Of a stretch of DNA of 38,038 nucleotides, positions 1-7,694 are shown piece after piece. Source of the DNA: JALYNX01 sp035292605 (lineage in GTDB: Bacteria; Actinomycetota; Acidimicrobiia; Spongiisociales; ZC4RG35); the NCBI GenBank assembly GCA_035292605.1, contig DATDPT010000022.1, forward strand, positions 1-38,038. Reading direction: 5' to 3'. The notes under the pieces are model-generated. The model did not search any database and was not told the origin of the DNA. It saw only the letters and a program-made list of their open reading frames with translations. Numbering within the stretch: position 1 is the stretch's first letter; every line of letters starts with the position of its first letter. The position numbers and the translations under genes were made by a program.

Positions 1-284
1 TCGATGTGGCCCATGCGCTCCCGGCGCACCTTGGATCTGGTGACCTCTACGCCGCAACGCTCGCAGATGATCCCCTTGTAACGGATCCGCTTGTACTTGC
101 CGCAGTAGCACTCCCAGTCCCGTTGCGGGCCGAAGATCCGCTCGTCGAAGAGCCCTTCCTTCTCGGGGCGCAATGTGCGGTAGTTGATCGTCTCCGGCTT
201 CTTGACCTCTCCGTATGACCAGGCGCGAATCTGATCACTCGAAGCCAGACCGATCTTCAGTTCGTCGAATAGCTGCTGCACCAT
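1..284 (-). CDS. rpoC: RNA polymerase beta' subunit, N-terminal fragment
   Basis: This is the first 94 codons of the beta' subunit of RNA polymerase, which carries the catalytic magnesium site of the core enzyme; the rest lies beyond the left edge. The translation starts MVQQLFDELKIGLAS and contains the N-terminal zinc-binding motif, CxC followed by CxxC (ECYCGKYKR then IICERCG), with the flanking KPETINYRTLRPEKEGLFDERIFGP block typical of all beta' subunits split here as KPETINYRTL and RPEKEGLFDERIFGP. The ATG at 284 is chosen because the protein aligns from its first residues; an AAGGA at some distance upstream is the only Shine-Dalgarno-like string. It follows rpoB by 50 nt on the same strand and is certainly cotranscribed with it. 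The spacer holds a small tandem repeat of TACCAAA. Confidence 0.97.
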   Translation of the reverse strand, partial: MVQQLFDELKIGLASSDQIRAWSYGEVKKPETINYRTLRPEKEGLFDERIFGPQRDWECYCGKYKRIRYKGIICERCGVEVTRSKVRRERMGHI

Positions 285-334
285 CTACTGGTCATCCGTC
301 CTTCGTTGTCTAAGTACCAAATACCAAATACGTC

Positions 335-3300
335 TCAGTCCGAGTCGGGGCGCTCGGGCCTGCTCAAGTCGATGCCGAGGGTCTCTACCGATCGATAGCT
401 CTCCTCTTCGAGCTCGCGGAGCTCGACCTCCTCACCGGCGGCCAGCATCTCCACGTTGAGGCAAAGGCTCTGCATCTCCTTGACCAGGACCCGGAACGAC
501 TCCGGGATGCCCGGCTCGGGGATGTTGTCTCCCTTGACGATCGCCTCGTAGACCTTGACCCGGCCCTGCACATCGTCGGACTTGATGGTGAGCAGTTCCT
601 GGAGGGCGTAGGCGGCGCCATAGGCCTCGAGGGCCCACACCTCCATCTCCCCGAACCGCTGGCCGCCAAACTGGGCCTTACCGCCCAAGGGCTGCTGGGT
701 GATCATGCTGTAGGGGCCGGTGGAACGGGCGTGGATCTTCTCGTCGACGAGGTGGACCAGCTTCAGCATGTAGATGAAACCAACAGTGACCGGGGTGTCG
801 AAGGGCTCACCGCTGCGGCCGTCGTAGAGGACTGCCTTCCCGTCGTCGGCGACCAGGCGCTCACCGTCACGATTGGTCAGGGCGCTCTTGATCACCTGCA
901 TGATCTCGTCCTCTCGGGCGCCGTCGAAGACGGGGGTCGCCACCTTGGTCCACGGCTCGGCGCCGATGAAGGCCGGGCTCTCTCCCTTGAACGGCGCCCA
1001 CCCTTGGGCGGCAGCCCAACCGAGATGAGTCTCGAGGACCTGACCCAGGTTCATCCGGGACGGGACTCCCAGAGGAGACAGGATGATGTCAACCGGGGTC
1101 CCATCGGCCATGAACGGCATCTCCTCCTCGGCGAGGACCTTGGAGATGACGCCCTTGTTGCCGTGACGGCCGGCGAGCTTGTCGCCTTCGGAGATCTTGC
1201 GCTGCTGGGCGACATAGATCCGCACCAGCTCGTTGACGCCGGGCGGGAGGTCATAACCCTCGGCTCGCTTGAAGACCTTGACCGCGATCACCTTGCCGGT
1301 CTCGCCGTGCGGGACCTTGAGCGAGGTGTCACGAACCTCACGAGCCTTCTCGCCGAAGATCGCTCGTAGCAGGCGCTCCTCAGGTGTCAGCTCGGTTTCG
1401 CCCTTGGGCGTCACCTTGCCCACCAGATAGTCGCCTGGGCCCACCTCGGCGCCGACCCGGATGATCCCCTCTTCGTCGAGATTGGCAAGGACCTCCTCGG
1501 GGACGTTGGGGATGTCCCGGGTGATCTCCTCGGCCCCGAGCTTGGTGTCACGGGCGTCGATCTCATGCTCCTCGATGTGGATCGAAGTGAGGACATCGTC
1601 CTTGACCAGACGCTCGGAGATGATGATGGCGTCCTCGAAGTTGTGGCCCTGCCAGGGCATGAAAGCGACCAGCAGGTTCCGACCCAGAGCCAACTCACCG
1701 GCTTCGGTGGACGGCCCATCGGCGAGGACGTCATTGACCTTGACCTTGTCTCCCTCGCGAACCAGGGGCTTGTGGTTCATACAGGTGCCCTGGTTGGAGC
1801 GCTTGAACTTGTCGAGGACGAAGGTGTGCTTCTTGTTGGTGTCCTTCTCCTTGACCACGATCTCTTCTCCGGTGACCTCGATGACTTCACCGTCGACGGT
1901 CGACGTGATCATGTCCCCCGAATCCTGAGCGGCGCGGCGCTCTACGCCGGTGCCCACCAGTGGGGCGTCGGCGGTGAGAAGAGGCACTGCCTGTCGCTGC
2001 ATGTTCGATCCCATCAAGGCCCGGTTCGCATCGTCATGCTCGAGAAAGGGGATCAACGAAGTTGAGACCGAGACGATCTGCTTCGGAGACACGTCCATGT
2101 AGTCGACCTCGGAAGGAGGCACGTACTCGACCTCGCCACCGGCGCGGCGGACCAGGACCCGCGGGTTCTTGAAGGCGCCGTCATCCTTGAGCGGAGCGTT
2201 GGCCTGCGCGATGACGTAGCGCTCCTCCTCGATGGCCGTCAGGTACTCGACCTGCGCGGTCACCTTCCCGCTGATCACCTTGCGATACGGCGTCTCGATG
2301 AATCCGAACTGGTTGACCCGGGCGTACGAAGCCAAGGATCCGATGAGGCCGATGTTGGGGCCCTCCGGGGTCTCGATCGGGCACATCCGCCCGTAGTGAG
2401 ACGGGTGGACGTCACGAACCTCGAACCCGGCCCGCTCCCTGGAGAGACCGCCGGGGCCGAGCGCCGAGAGACGGCGCCGATGGGTCAGCCCGGCAAGAGG
2501 GTTGGGCTGGTCCATGAACTGGCTGAGCTGACTGGTTCCGAAGAACTCCTTGATGGCAGCGGTGACCGGGCGAATGTTGATCAGGCTCTGAGGTGTGATC
2601 GCATCGGGGTCCTGGGTGGTCATCCGCTCCCGGACCACGCGCTCGAGACGGGTGAGCCCGACCCGCACCTGGTTCTGCACCAGCTCACCGACGGTGCGGA
2701 TACGCCGGTTGCCGAAGTGGTCGATGTCGTCGGTGAGGACCTTGACCTCGGTTCCCTTGTGGGTGACCATCGTCTTCTCCCCGGCGTGGAGGGCAACTAG
2801 ATACTTGATGGCGTCGATGATGTCCTCGTCACGGAGCAGCTGGAGCCCTTCGGCCCGGTAGTCGGACGGAGACTCCTCGCGGTACTTCTGACTGATCTTG
2901 TAACGACCCACCCGGGTCAGGTCGTAGCGCTTGGGGTTGCGGAACAGGGTTTGGATCAGGCCGCGGGCCGACTCGACGGTCGTCGGCTCACCCGGTCGCA
3001 GTTTGCGATACAGGTCGAGGAGAGCGTCTTCCTTATCGGCTGCGGTGTCCTTCTCGATAGTGTTCTTGATCGACTCGGCATGATCGAATATCTCGAGGAT
3101 CTCCTCGTCGGTCTCGGCGATGCCCAGAGCCTTGAGGAAGGCGGAGACGTACTGACGGCGTTTCCGATCGACACGCACCCCGATGGTGTCCTTCTTGTCG
3201 GTGTCGAACTCGAGCCAAGCACCGCGTCCCGGGATGATCTTGCCGGAGTGGATCAGCTTGTCCGATGTCTTGTCGGCTGTGACGTCGAAATAGATCCCTG

Positions 3301-3706
3301 GTGACCGCACCAACTGGGAGACGATGACCCGCTCGGTCCCGTTGATGATGAACACGCCCTTCTCGGTCATGATCGGGAAATCGCCGAGGAAGACTTGCTG
3401 CTCCTTGATCTCACCGGTGGAGCGGTTCATGAACCGGGCGGTGACGAACAACGGCTGGGCATAGTTGGCGTCGCGCTCCTTGGCGTCCTCGAGACTCATC
3501 TGAGGCTCGCCGAAGCGATGATCGGTCAGTTCCAGGGCGAGAGAGCCGGTGAAGTCCTCGATGGGACTGATCTCTTCGAAGATCTCACGGAAGCCCTCGT
3601 CGAGGAACCAACGGAAAGATTCATGTTGAACTGCAAGAAGATCGGGTAGGGGGAGAACTTCGGGGATCTTCCCGAACGAGAAGCGCTCAGCCACGCGCGA
3701 AGCCAA
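335..3706 (-). CDS. rpoB: RNA polymerase beta subunit
   Basis: Beta subunit of core RNA polymerase, 1,123 residues, slightly shorter than the roughly 1,150-1,180 usual in actinobacteria. The protein begins MASRVAERFSFGKIPEVLPL. The rifampicin-binding segment lies at residues 390-417 (starting GTSQLSQFMDQ), followed by LGPGGLSRERAGFEV and the active-site block GRMCPIETPEGPNIG. Near the C-terminus are GDKLAGRHGNKG, which contacts the nascent RNA, and MTQQPLGGKAQFGGQRFGEME-like sequence. The start is a TTG, selected because a full AAGGAGG lies 6 nt upstream, the best ribosome site in the window. Residues equivalent to E. coli N518, S522 and K527 are Pro401, Ala405 and Arg410, while the main drug contacts (Q513, D516, H526, R529, S531) are conserved. 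rplJ-rplL are not next to it; a VanW-like gene diverges from it instead. Confidence 0.99.
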   Translation of the reverse strand: MASRVAERFSFGKIPEVLPLPDLLAVQHESFRWFLDEGFREIFEEISPIEDFTGSLALELTDHRFGEPQMSLEDAKERDANYAQPLFVTARFMNRSTGEIKEQQVFLGDFPIMTEKGVFIINGTERVIVSQLVRSPGIYFDVTADKTSDKLIHSGKIIPGRGAWLEFDTDKKDTIGVRVDRKRRQYVSAFLKALGIAETDEEILEIFDHAESIKNTIEKDTAADKEDALLDLYRKLRPGEPTTVESARGLIQTLFRNPKRYDLTRVGRYKISQKYREESPSDYRAEGLQLLRDEDIIDAIKYLVALHAGEKTMVTHKGTEVKVLTDDIDHFGNRRIRTVGELVQNQVRVGLTRLERVVRERMTTQDPDAITPQSLINIRPVTAAIKEFFGTSQLSQFMDQPNPLAGLTHRRRLSALGPGGLSRERAGFEVRDVHPSHYGRMCPIETPEGPNIGLIGSLASYARVNQFGFIETPYRKVISGKVTAQVEYLTAIEEERYVIAQANAPLKDDGAFKNPRVLVRRAGGEVEYVPPSEVDYMDVSPKQIVSVSTSLIPFLEHDDANRALMGSNMQRQAVPLLTADAPLVGTGVERRAAQDSGDMITSTVDGEVIEVTGEEIVVKEKDTNKKHTFVLDKFKRSNQGTCMNHKPLVREGDKVKVNDVLADGPSTEAGELALGRNLLVAFMPWQGHNFEDAIIISERLVKDDVLTSIHIEEHEIDARDTKLGAEEITRDIPNVPEEVLANLDEEGIIRVGAEVGPGDYLVGKVTPKGETELTPEERLLRAIFGEKAREVRDTSLKVPHGETGKVIAVKVFKRAEGYDLPPGVNELVRIYVAQQRKISEGDKLAGRHGNKGVISKVLAEEEMPFMADGTPVDIILSPLGVPSRMNLGQVLETHLGWAAAQGWAPFKGESPAFIGAEPWTKVATPVFDGAREDEIMQVIKSALTNRDGERLVADDGKAVLYDGRSGEPFDTPVTVGFIYMLKLVHLVDEKIHARSTGPYSMITQQPLGGKAQFGGQRFGEMEVWALEAYGAAYALQELLTIKSDDVQGRVKVYEAIVKGDNIPEPGIPESFRVLVKEMQSLCLNVEMLAAGEEVELRELEEESYRSVETLGIDLSRPERPDSD

Positions 3707-3758
3707 GAGGTGCCTCCTTGGAGATACGAGTTAGGGAGAGATGGGGGTGACGCAGACA

Positions 3759-3838
3759 AGGCATGCTAACAGACGCGTCAGCATGCCTCCAATCGGAGTC
3801 TTAACTTTTCGAGCAGGCCCGGTTGTTGGCCTGGCTCG
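3759..3838 (-). other. Structured rpoB 5' leader with two hairpins
   Basis: Between the promoter and rpoB are two inverted repeats. The first, 3810-3838, pairs CGAGCAGGCC with GGCCTGGCTCG (ten base pairs, one bulged G, 8-nt loop). The second, 3759-3788, pairs AGGCATGCT with AGCATGCCT (nine base pairs, 12-nt loop). Neither is followed by a U-run in the rpoB direction, so they are not plain terminators. A leader like this may influence processing or attenuation of the rpoBC transcript; that role is inference. Confidence 0.5.
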
Positions 3839-3857
3839 GACCCTAGGGTCGTACGTC

Positions 3858-3887
3858 ATCATATCGCGGCGTTTCAAAACGCGTCAA
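3858..3887 (-). promoter_or_regulatory. Promoter of rpoBC
   Basis: On the minus strand TTGACG (3882-3887) is followed 18 nt later by TATGAT (3858-3863), a near-consensus housekeeping promoter and the best in the window. The predicted start of transcription is near 3851, which gives a leader of about 145 nt before the TTG start of rpoB. A perfect 12-bp palindrome, GACCCTAGGGTC (3839-3850), begins at the predicted start and could be an operator. Confidence 0.75.
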
Positions 3888-3974
3888 GGGTCTCTGGATG
3901 ATCTGGCCGCTGAAAGCAGCGGCACACCGCAATGAACCGGCGTTCAAACCAGGACCCCTTAGCATCTCGGAGTC

Positions 3975-5657
3975 TTGGCCAAGCACTCCTCTCCCCGCTC
4001 CGCCATCGTCTGGGTCTCGATCGCGGTGGCCCTCGCCGCCTTCGCCTCGGTCGGGCTCGGCTGGTCCCAACATGTGGCTGCCGCGGGCACGGTGGTCGCC
4101 GGCAATGTCCGTTACGCCGGGCTCCCCGTCGAGGGGATGCCTGCCGAGGACTTGGCACCGTTGATCGCCGAGCGCGCAATCGACCTCCTCAGCCGCGAGA
4201 TCACGCTCACTGTCGACCAGAAAGAGGTCAGGGTCCTGCTGGGCCGGCTCGGATTCCGCTACGACAGCCTCGACACCGAACAGAACATCGTCGACGCCCG
4301 CCACAGCGGCCAGCCTTGGGACCAGTTCGCGGCCTGGGTCGCCGGGCCTCTCGTCGAGCATGCGGTCGAGGAGACATGGTCGTTCGATCCCGAGGTGGCG
4401 GCGGCGACCCTCGCCACGTTGGGGGGCTTGAGACCCGCTCCTTCGGTTGAGCCCGTGCTCACCAGCGAGGGCAGGGATTGGATCGAGGTGGTTCCGGGAG
4501 AAGTGGGCTCGGTTGTCGACCTCGACTCTTTGGTGAACGGTTTGGCGAGAATCGACTTTCTCGATCCACCGGACGAGCTGGAAACGGTCCTCATCGACGA
4601 GCAGCCCGCGATCACCGATGTGGTCGCGCAGGGCCTGGCCGACGACCTCAACGAGTTGACGAGGGCCGGGGCGGTCGTGTCGATCAATGGGCACAGCCGT
4701 CTGCTCACGGCCAAGGACCTGAGAGACCGTCTGATCGTGACGGTCGGCGATCAAGGGCTCGAGGCGAGCTTCAACCAGGCGAGTCTCGAAGAATTGCTCG
4801 AGTCCAAGTTCCCGCAGCCGGTCAGCGAGTTCATAGCCCCGGTCTTCGATATCGCCGACAGCCAGATTCGAGTGATGAGCCCCGGCGTGCCATATCAGAT
4901 ATGTTGCAGCGCCGACTCTGCTCTCGAGGTCGCCGAGGGGGTTCTCGAAGGATCAAAGGAGCCCTTCGAACTGACACCAAAGCGGGCTGATGACCCGGTC
5001 ACAATGGCCTGGGCCAGCGGATCGATGATCGTGGAGCTGGTTGGCGAGTTCACCACCAATCACCCGTGTTGTGAGGCGCGGGTGACCAACATCCAGCGGA
5101 TGGCCGACCTGGTTCGCGGTGTCTACATCCTTCCCGGTGAGAGCTTCTCAATGAACGAGTTCGTCGGACCGAGGACCAGGGCCGGGGGCTTCGTCAGCGC
5201 AGGCGCCGTGCGCCAGGGTTACATGGTGCAGGAGGTGGGAGGCGGGGTGTCTCAGTTCGTCACCACAACCTTCAATGCCGCCTACTTCGCCGGGCTCGAT
5301 TTCGACGAGTACCGCAGTCACACCATCTACTTCTCCCGTTACCCGTATGGGCGGGAGGCGACGATCGGGATCCCGTACCCGGACCTGATCCTGAACAACA
5401 CCACCGGCTACCCGATCCTCATCTGGACCTCGTACACGGACAGCTCGATCACGGTGAGCCTCTACTCGACCAAACAAGTCGAGGTCGAAGAGCTCGGTCA
5501 ACGAAGATCGCGTGCCGGGGCGTGCACCCATGTCGAAACCGATCGCCAGCGCACTTATCCCGACGGGCGCATTGTGGTCGACACCGTGGTCGCCGATTAT
5601 CGACCCGGTGAAGGCCTCGACTGCAGCGGTCGCCCGACTCCTCGACCTACCACCTGA
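3975..5657 (+). CDS. VanW family exported cell-wall protein (YoaR-like)
   Basis: A 560-residue protein with an N-terminal membrane anchor or signal (residues 10-37), a long region with two repeats resembling the peptidoglycan-binding-4 domains of YoaR-type proteins (about 60-150 and 215-290), and a VanW domain at about 355-490. The VanW core is visible as ILPGESFSMNEFVGPRT, then GGGVSQFVTTTFNAA, then GREATIGIPYPDL. The position that is often Cys in GGG(I/V)CQ is Ser426 here, as I recall for many actinobacterial relatives. Cys pairs at 310-311 and 364-365 could form disulfides outside the cell. VanW proteins are linked to peptidoglycan but their biochemical activity is not settled. The TTG start is the only start after an in-frame stop 15 nt upstream; a TAGCAT box at 3960 suggests a very short leader. 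The gene diverges from rpoB. Confidence 0.85.
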   Translation: MAKHSSPRSAIVWVSIAVALAAFASVGLGWSQHVAAAGTVVAGNVRYAGLPVEGMPAEDLAPLIAERAIDLLSREITLTVDQKEVRVLLGRLGFRYDSLDTEQNIVDARHSGQPWDQFAAWVAGPLVEHAVEETWSFDPEVAAATLATLGGLRPAPSVEPVLTSEGRDWIEVVPGEVGSVVDLDSLVNGLARIDFLDPPDELETVLIDEQPAITDVVAQGLADDLNELTRAGAVVSINGHSRLLTAKDLRDRLIVTVGDQGLEASFNQASLEELLESKFPQPVSEFIAPVFDIADSQIRVMSPGVPYQICCSADSALEVAEGVLEGSKEPFELTPKRADDPVTMAWASGSMIVELVGEFTTNHPCCEARVTNIQRMADLVRGVYILPGESFSMNEFVGPRTRAGGFVSAGAVRQGYMVQEVGGGVSQFVTTTFNAAYFAGLDFDEYRSHTIYFSRYPYGREATIGIPYPDLILNNTTGYPILIWTSYTDSSITVSLYSTKQVEVEELGQRRSRAGACTHVETDRQRTYPDGRIVVDTVVADYRPGEGLDCSGRPTPRPTT

Positions 5658-5672
5658 CGGTCGGGGCGGGTC

Positions 5673-5837
5673 TCACCCCATCGAGGCGAGGCCACCCACC
5701 ACCGGGTCGTCACCGAAGCCGAGGATGTTGGCCAGCACCAAGGCGACACCGAACAGGATCGCCGCCAGGATCAGACCCAGCAGCCACGGCGGCAGCCGAC
5801 CCTTCAAGTGTTCCCGGCCGGACTTGTCGCTTTCCAT
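5673..5837 (-). CDS. Small single-pass membrane protein, unknown function
   Basis: A 54-residue ORF starting MESDKSGREHLKGRLPPW, then one long hydrophobic stretch (about residues 17-41, WLLGLILAAILFGVALVLAN) and a short acidic, glycine-rich tail. The basic N-terminus before the membrane segment predicts N-in topology. The ATG at 5837 is preferred because CACAAT lies exactly 6 nt before it, matching the leaderless layout seen at many genes here; the frame stays open upstream to a GTG at 5912 (79 residues). It lies tail-to-tail with the VanW gene, 15 nt apart. I do not recognise a family. The strongly patterned hydrophobic segment is the main reason to believe it is real. Confidence 0.55.
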   Translation of the reverse strand: MESDKSGREHLKGRLPPWLLGLILAAILFGVALVLANILGFGDDPVVGGLASMG

Positions 5838-5925
5838 ACCGGCATTGTGGCGTGCCCGACGCCCGACGTGTGCAGCGGGCCTAGTTCCCTTCTGGCCGCG
5901 GAATCGAGGCACGGAGGGGTCAGTG

Positions 5926-6312
5926 TCAACGGATCCCTGTGTCGTAACTCACGTCCGAGAGGTCGAGCGTCTGGTCCTCCCGAAGAGTTGCGGTGATTGG
6001 GTCCGGGGCGAGCATGAGACCCTCCACAGCCGCAAAGTTGATCGTGACGGGACCAGGAGGCACGACGAGGCGAAAACTCCCGTCTTCAGCTGAGCGAGCC
6101 CGGATCTCGGCTCCGTCCGGGAGCGTCGCCACGATCTCGGCGTCAGGCACGACCCGAGGGGCACATTCCGGGTCGGGCGGGTCGGTCTCAACCGGACAGG
6201 TGGGCCCGGCGACGAGCCTTCCCGTGATGGTCGCACTGCTGTCGACTGGGACATCAGGAGCACAGGCGCCGAGAATTATCAGCAAGATGACCCCGGCTAG
6301 GACACGTCTCAT
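5926..6312 (-). CDS. Small lipoprotein with carboxypeptidase-regulatory-like fold
   Basis: A 128-residue protein with a clear lipoprotein signal: MRRVLAGVILLIILGAC, where Cys17 is the predicted lipidated residue. The mature part carries GPTCPVETDPPDPEC (two cysteines probably bridged) and a beta-rich segment (VPDAEIVATLPDGAEI, then DGSFRLVVPPGPVTINF) that resembles the carboxypeptidase-regulatory or SdrD-B-like sandwich found in many secreted actinobacterial proteins. It probably sits on the outer face of the membrane; its ligand is unknown. The ATG at 6312 is chosen because it places the signal peptide at the N-terminus; the open frame continues upstream but without protein-like sequence. 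It diverges from lysA. An Lgt homologue at 34.2-35.1 kb could be relevant to its lipidation. Confidence 0.75.
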   Translation of the reverse strand: MRRVLAGVILLIILGACAPDVPVDSSATITGRLVAGPTCPVETDPPDPECAPRVVPDAEIVATLPDGAEIRARSAEDGSFRLVVPPGPVTINFAAVEGLMLAPDPITATLREDQTLDLSDVSYDTGIR

Positions 6313-6377
6313 TCCTATTGGACGTCCTGGGGCCCAATCCCGTTCCAGGGTGTGACCAGGCGTGGCTCGAGTCTTCA

Positions 6378-6383
6378 TAGGAT
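6378..6383 (+). promoter_or_regulatory. -10 box of lysA (leaderless)
   Basis: TAGGAT is separated by exactly 6 nt from the ATG of lysA at 6390, so transcription should begin at or next to the start codon. No good -35 hexamer is visible and there is no convincing Shine-Dalgarno sequence beyond the overlapping AGGA. Confidence 0.5.
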
Positions 6384-6389
6384 TCGGAC

Positions 6390-7661
6390 ATGACGGCCCT
6401 CCCCTGGAACCTGCTGCCCGACACCGCCGCGGTCGATGGCGACGGGCATCTGGTGATCGGTGGTTGCGACACGGTCCGGTTGGCGGCGGAGCACGGGACT
6501 CCGTTGTTCGTGTACGACGAGGCCCATATCCGGAACCGATGTCGCGAGGCAGTCGCCGCTTTCGGCCCCGGCGCCGTGTACGCATCGAAGGCCTTCCTGT
6601 GCCGGGCCATGGCCCGGCTCGCCCATGAGGAGGGCATGGCCATCGATGTCTCCACCGGGGGGGAGCTGCATGTCTGTCTCGAGGCCGGGGTGCCCGCCGA
6701 GCGCCTCGTATTCCACGGCAACAACAAATCGCGCAACGAGTTGCGACGGGCCCTCGAGGTCGGGGTCGGCCGCATCATCGTCGACAGCTTCGACGAGTTG
6801 GACCGTCTGCAATCGCTTCATGAGCCAGGGCGGCGGCCGCCCCGCATCCTGGTCAGGGTGACCCCGGGAGTCGAGGCCCACACCCACAGATTCGTCTCGA
6901 CCGGTCAGGACGACTCGAAGTTCGGCTTCACGGTCTCCAGCGGCGCCGCTACGCGGGCCATCGAGGAGGCGTCGAGCTCGTCGGCGGTCGATCTGGTCGG
7001 GATCCATGCCCACATCGGATCCCAGGTGTTTCGGGTCGAGTCCTTTGCCGAGGCGCTGCGGGTCGTCGCTGACTTCGCCAAGCCCTTCGACCTCCCCGAG
7101 CTCTCCATCGGAGGAGGCCTTGGCGTGGCGTATGTGGAAGGAGAGTCCGCCCCGTCGATAACCGAATGGGCGCAGGCGATGAAGGATGCGGCACAAGCGC
7201 TGGGAGTCACCGCGCAGCTATCCGCGGAGCCAGGGCGGGCGATCGTGGCCCAAGCCGCGATCACGCTCTACACCGTGGGCACGATCAAGCAATTGCCCGG
7301 GATCCGAACCTATGTCGCCGTCGACGGCGGGATGAGCGACAACCCCCGACCGATCCTCTACGGCTCAGGCTACGAGACCTTTGTCCCGGCCCGGGTCAAC
7401 GACCACCGTCCCAGGGTGATCCGTCTCGTCGGCAAGCACTGCGAGTCCGGTGACGTGTTGGTGCTCGAAGGACGGGTCCCGGAAGCTCTCGAGGTGGGTG
7501 ACTTCATCGCAACCCCGGTGACCGGAGCCTACGGGCATTCGATGGGCTCCAACTACAACAAGGTGCTCCGCCCGGCAGTCGTTTTCGTGTCCGACGGCGA
7601 GGCGCGACTCGTGGTGCGAAGAGAGAGCTTCGACGATCTGCTCGTCACCGATCTCGGATGA
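6390..7661 (+). CDS. lysA: Diaminopimelate decarboxylase
   Basis: A 423-residue PLP enzyme that decarboxylates meso-diaminopimelate to L-lysine, the last step of the DAP pathway. It is a fold-type III decarboxylase: the PLP lysine is Lys67 in VYASKAFLC, HIGSQ (208-212) and GGGLG (241-245) hold the cofactor phosphate, EPGR (280-283) and CESGD (351-355) belong to the active site at the dimer interface, and GAYGHSMGSNYN lies near the C-terminus. Length and motif order match LysA closely. The ATG at 6390 follows a leaderless-type -10 box. It begins a plus-strand block; the next gene starts 33 nt downstream under its own apparent -10 box, so it may or may not be cotranscribed with the RimK module. 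Confidence 0.95.
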   Translation: MTALPWNLLPDTAAVDGDGHLVIGGCDTVRLAAEHGTPLFVYDEAHIRNRCREAVAAFGPGAVYASKAFLCRAMARLAHEEGMAIDVSTGGELHVCLEAGVPAERLVFHGNNKSRNELRRALEVGVGRIIVDSFDELDRLQSLHEPGRRPPRILVRVTPGVEAHTHRFVSTGQDDSKFGFTVSSGAATRAIEEASSSSAVDLVGIHAHIGSQVFRVESFAEALRVVADFAKPFDLPELSIGGGLGVAYVEGESAPSITEWAQAMKDAAQALGVTAQLSAEPGRAIVAQAAITLYTVGTIKQLPGIRTYVAVDGGMSDNPRPILYGSGYETFVPARVNDHRPRVIRLVGKHCESGDVLVLEGRVPEALEVGDFIATPVTGAYGHSMGSNYNKVLRPAVVFVSDGEARLVVRRESFDDLLVTDLG

Positions 7662-7682
7662 GCTCGCGCACCTGGGCCTACC

Positions 7683-7688
7683 TACGAT
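7683..7688 (+). promoter_or_regulatory. -10 box of the YibE/F-RimK operon (leaderless)
   Basis: TACGAT lies 6 nt before the GTG start at 7695. The spacing is identical to that at lysA and at the M20 peptidase gene. No clear -35 element is seen. Confidence 0.5.
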
Positions 7689-7694
7689 CTGGCT

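Noticed and set aside
3843..4754. 303-codon open frame on the minus strand opposite the VanW gene
   Set aside because: It is antisense to a gene with clear domains, has an Arg/Asp/Gly-biased composition typical of GC-rich shadow frames, and would include the rpoB promoter.
7665..7694. lysA and the RimK module as a LysX-LysW lysine pathway
   Set aside because: No LysW-like carrier is present, and LysA implies the diaminopimelate route. The ligase is RimK-like with a protease partner, so lysine synthesis through LysX is not supported.
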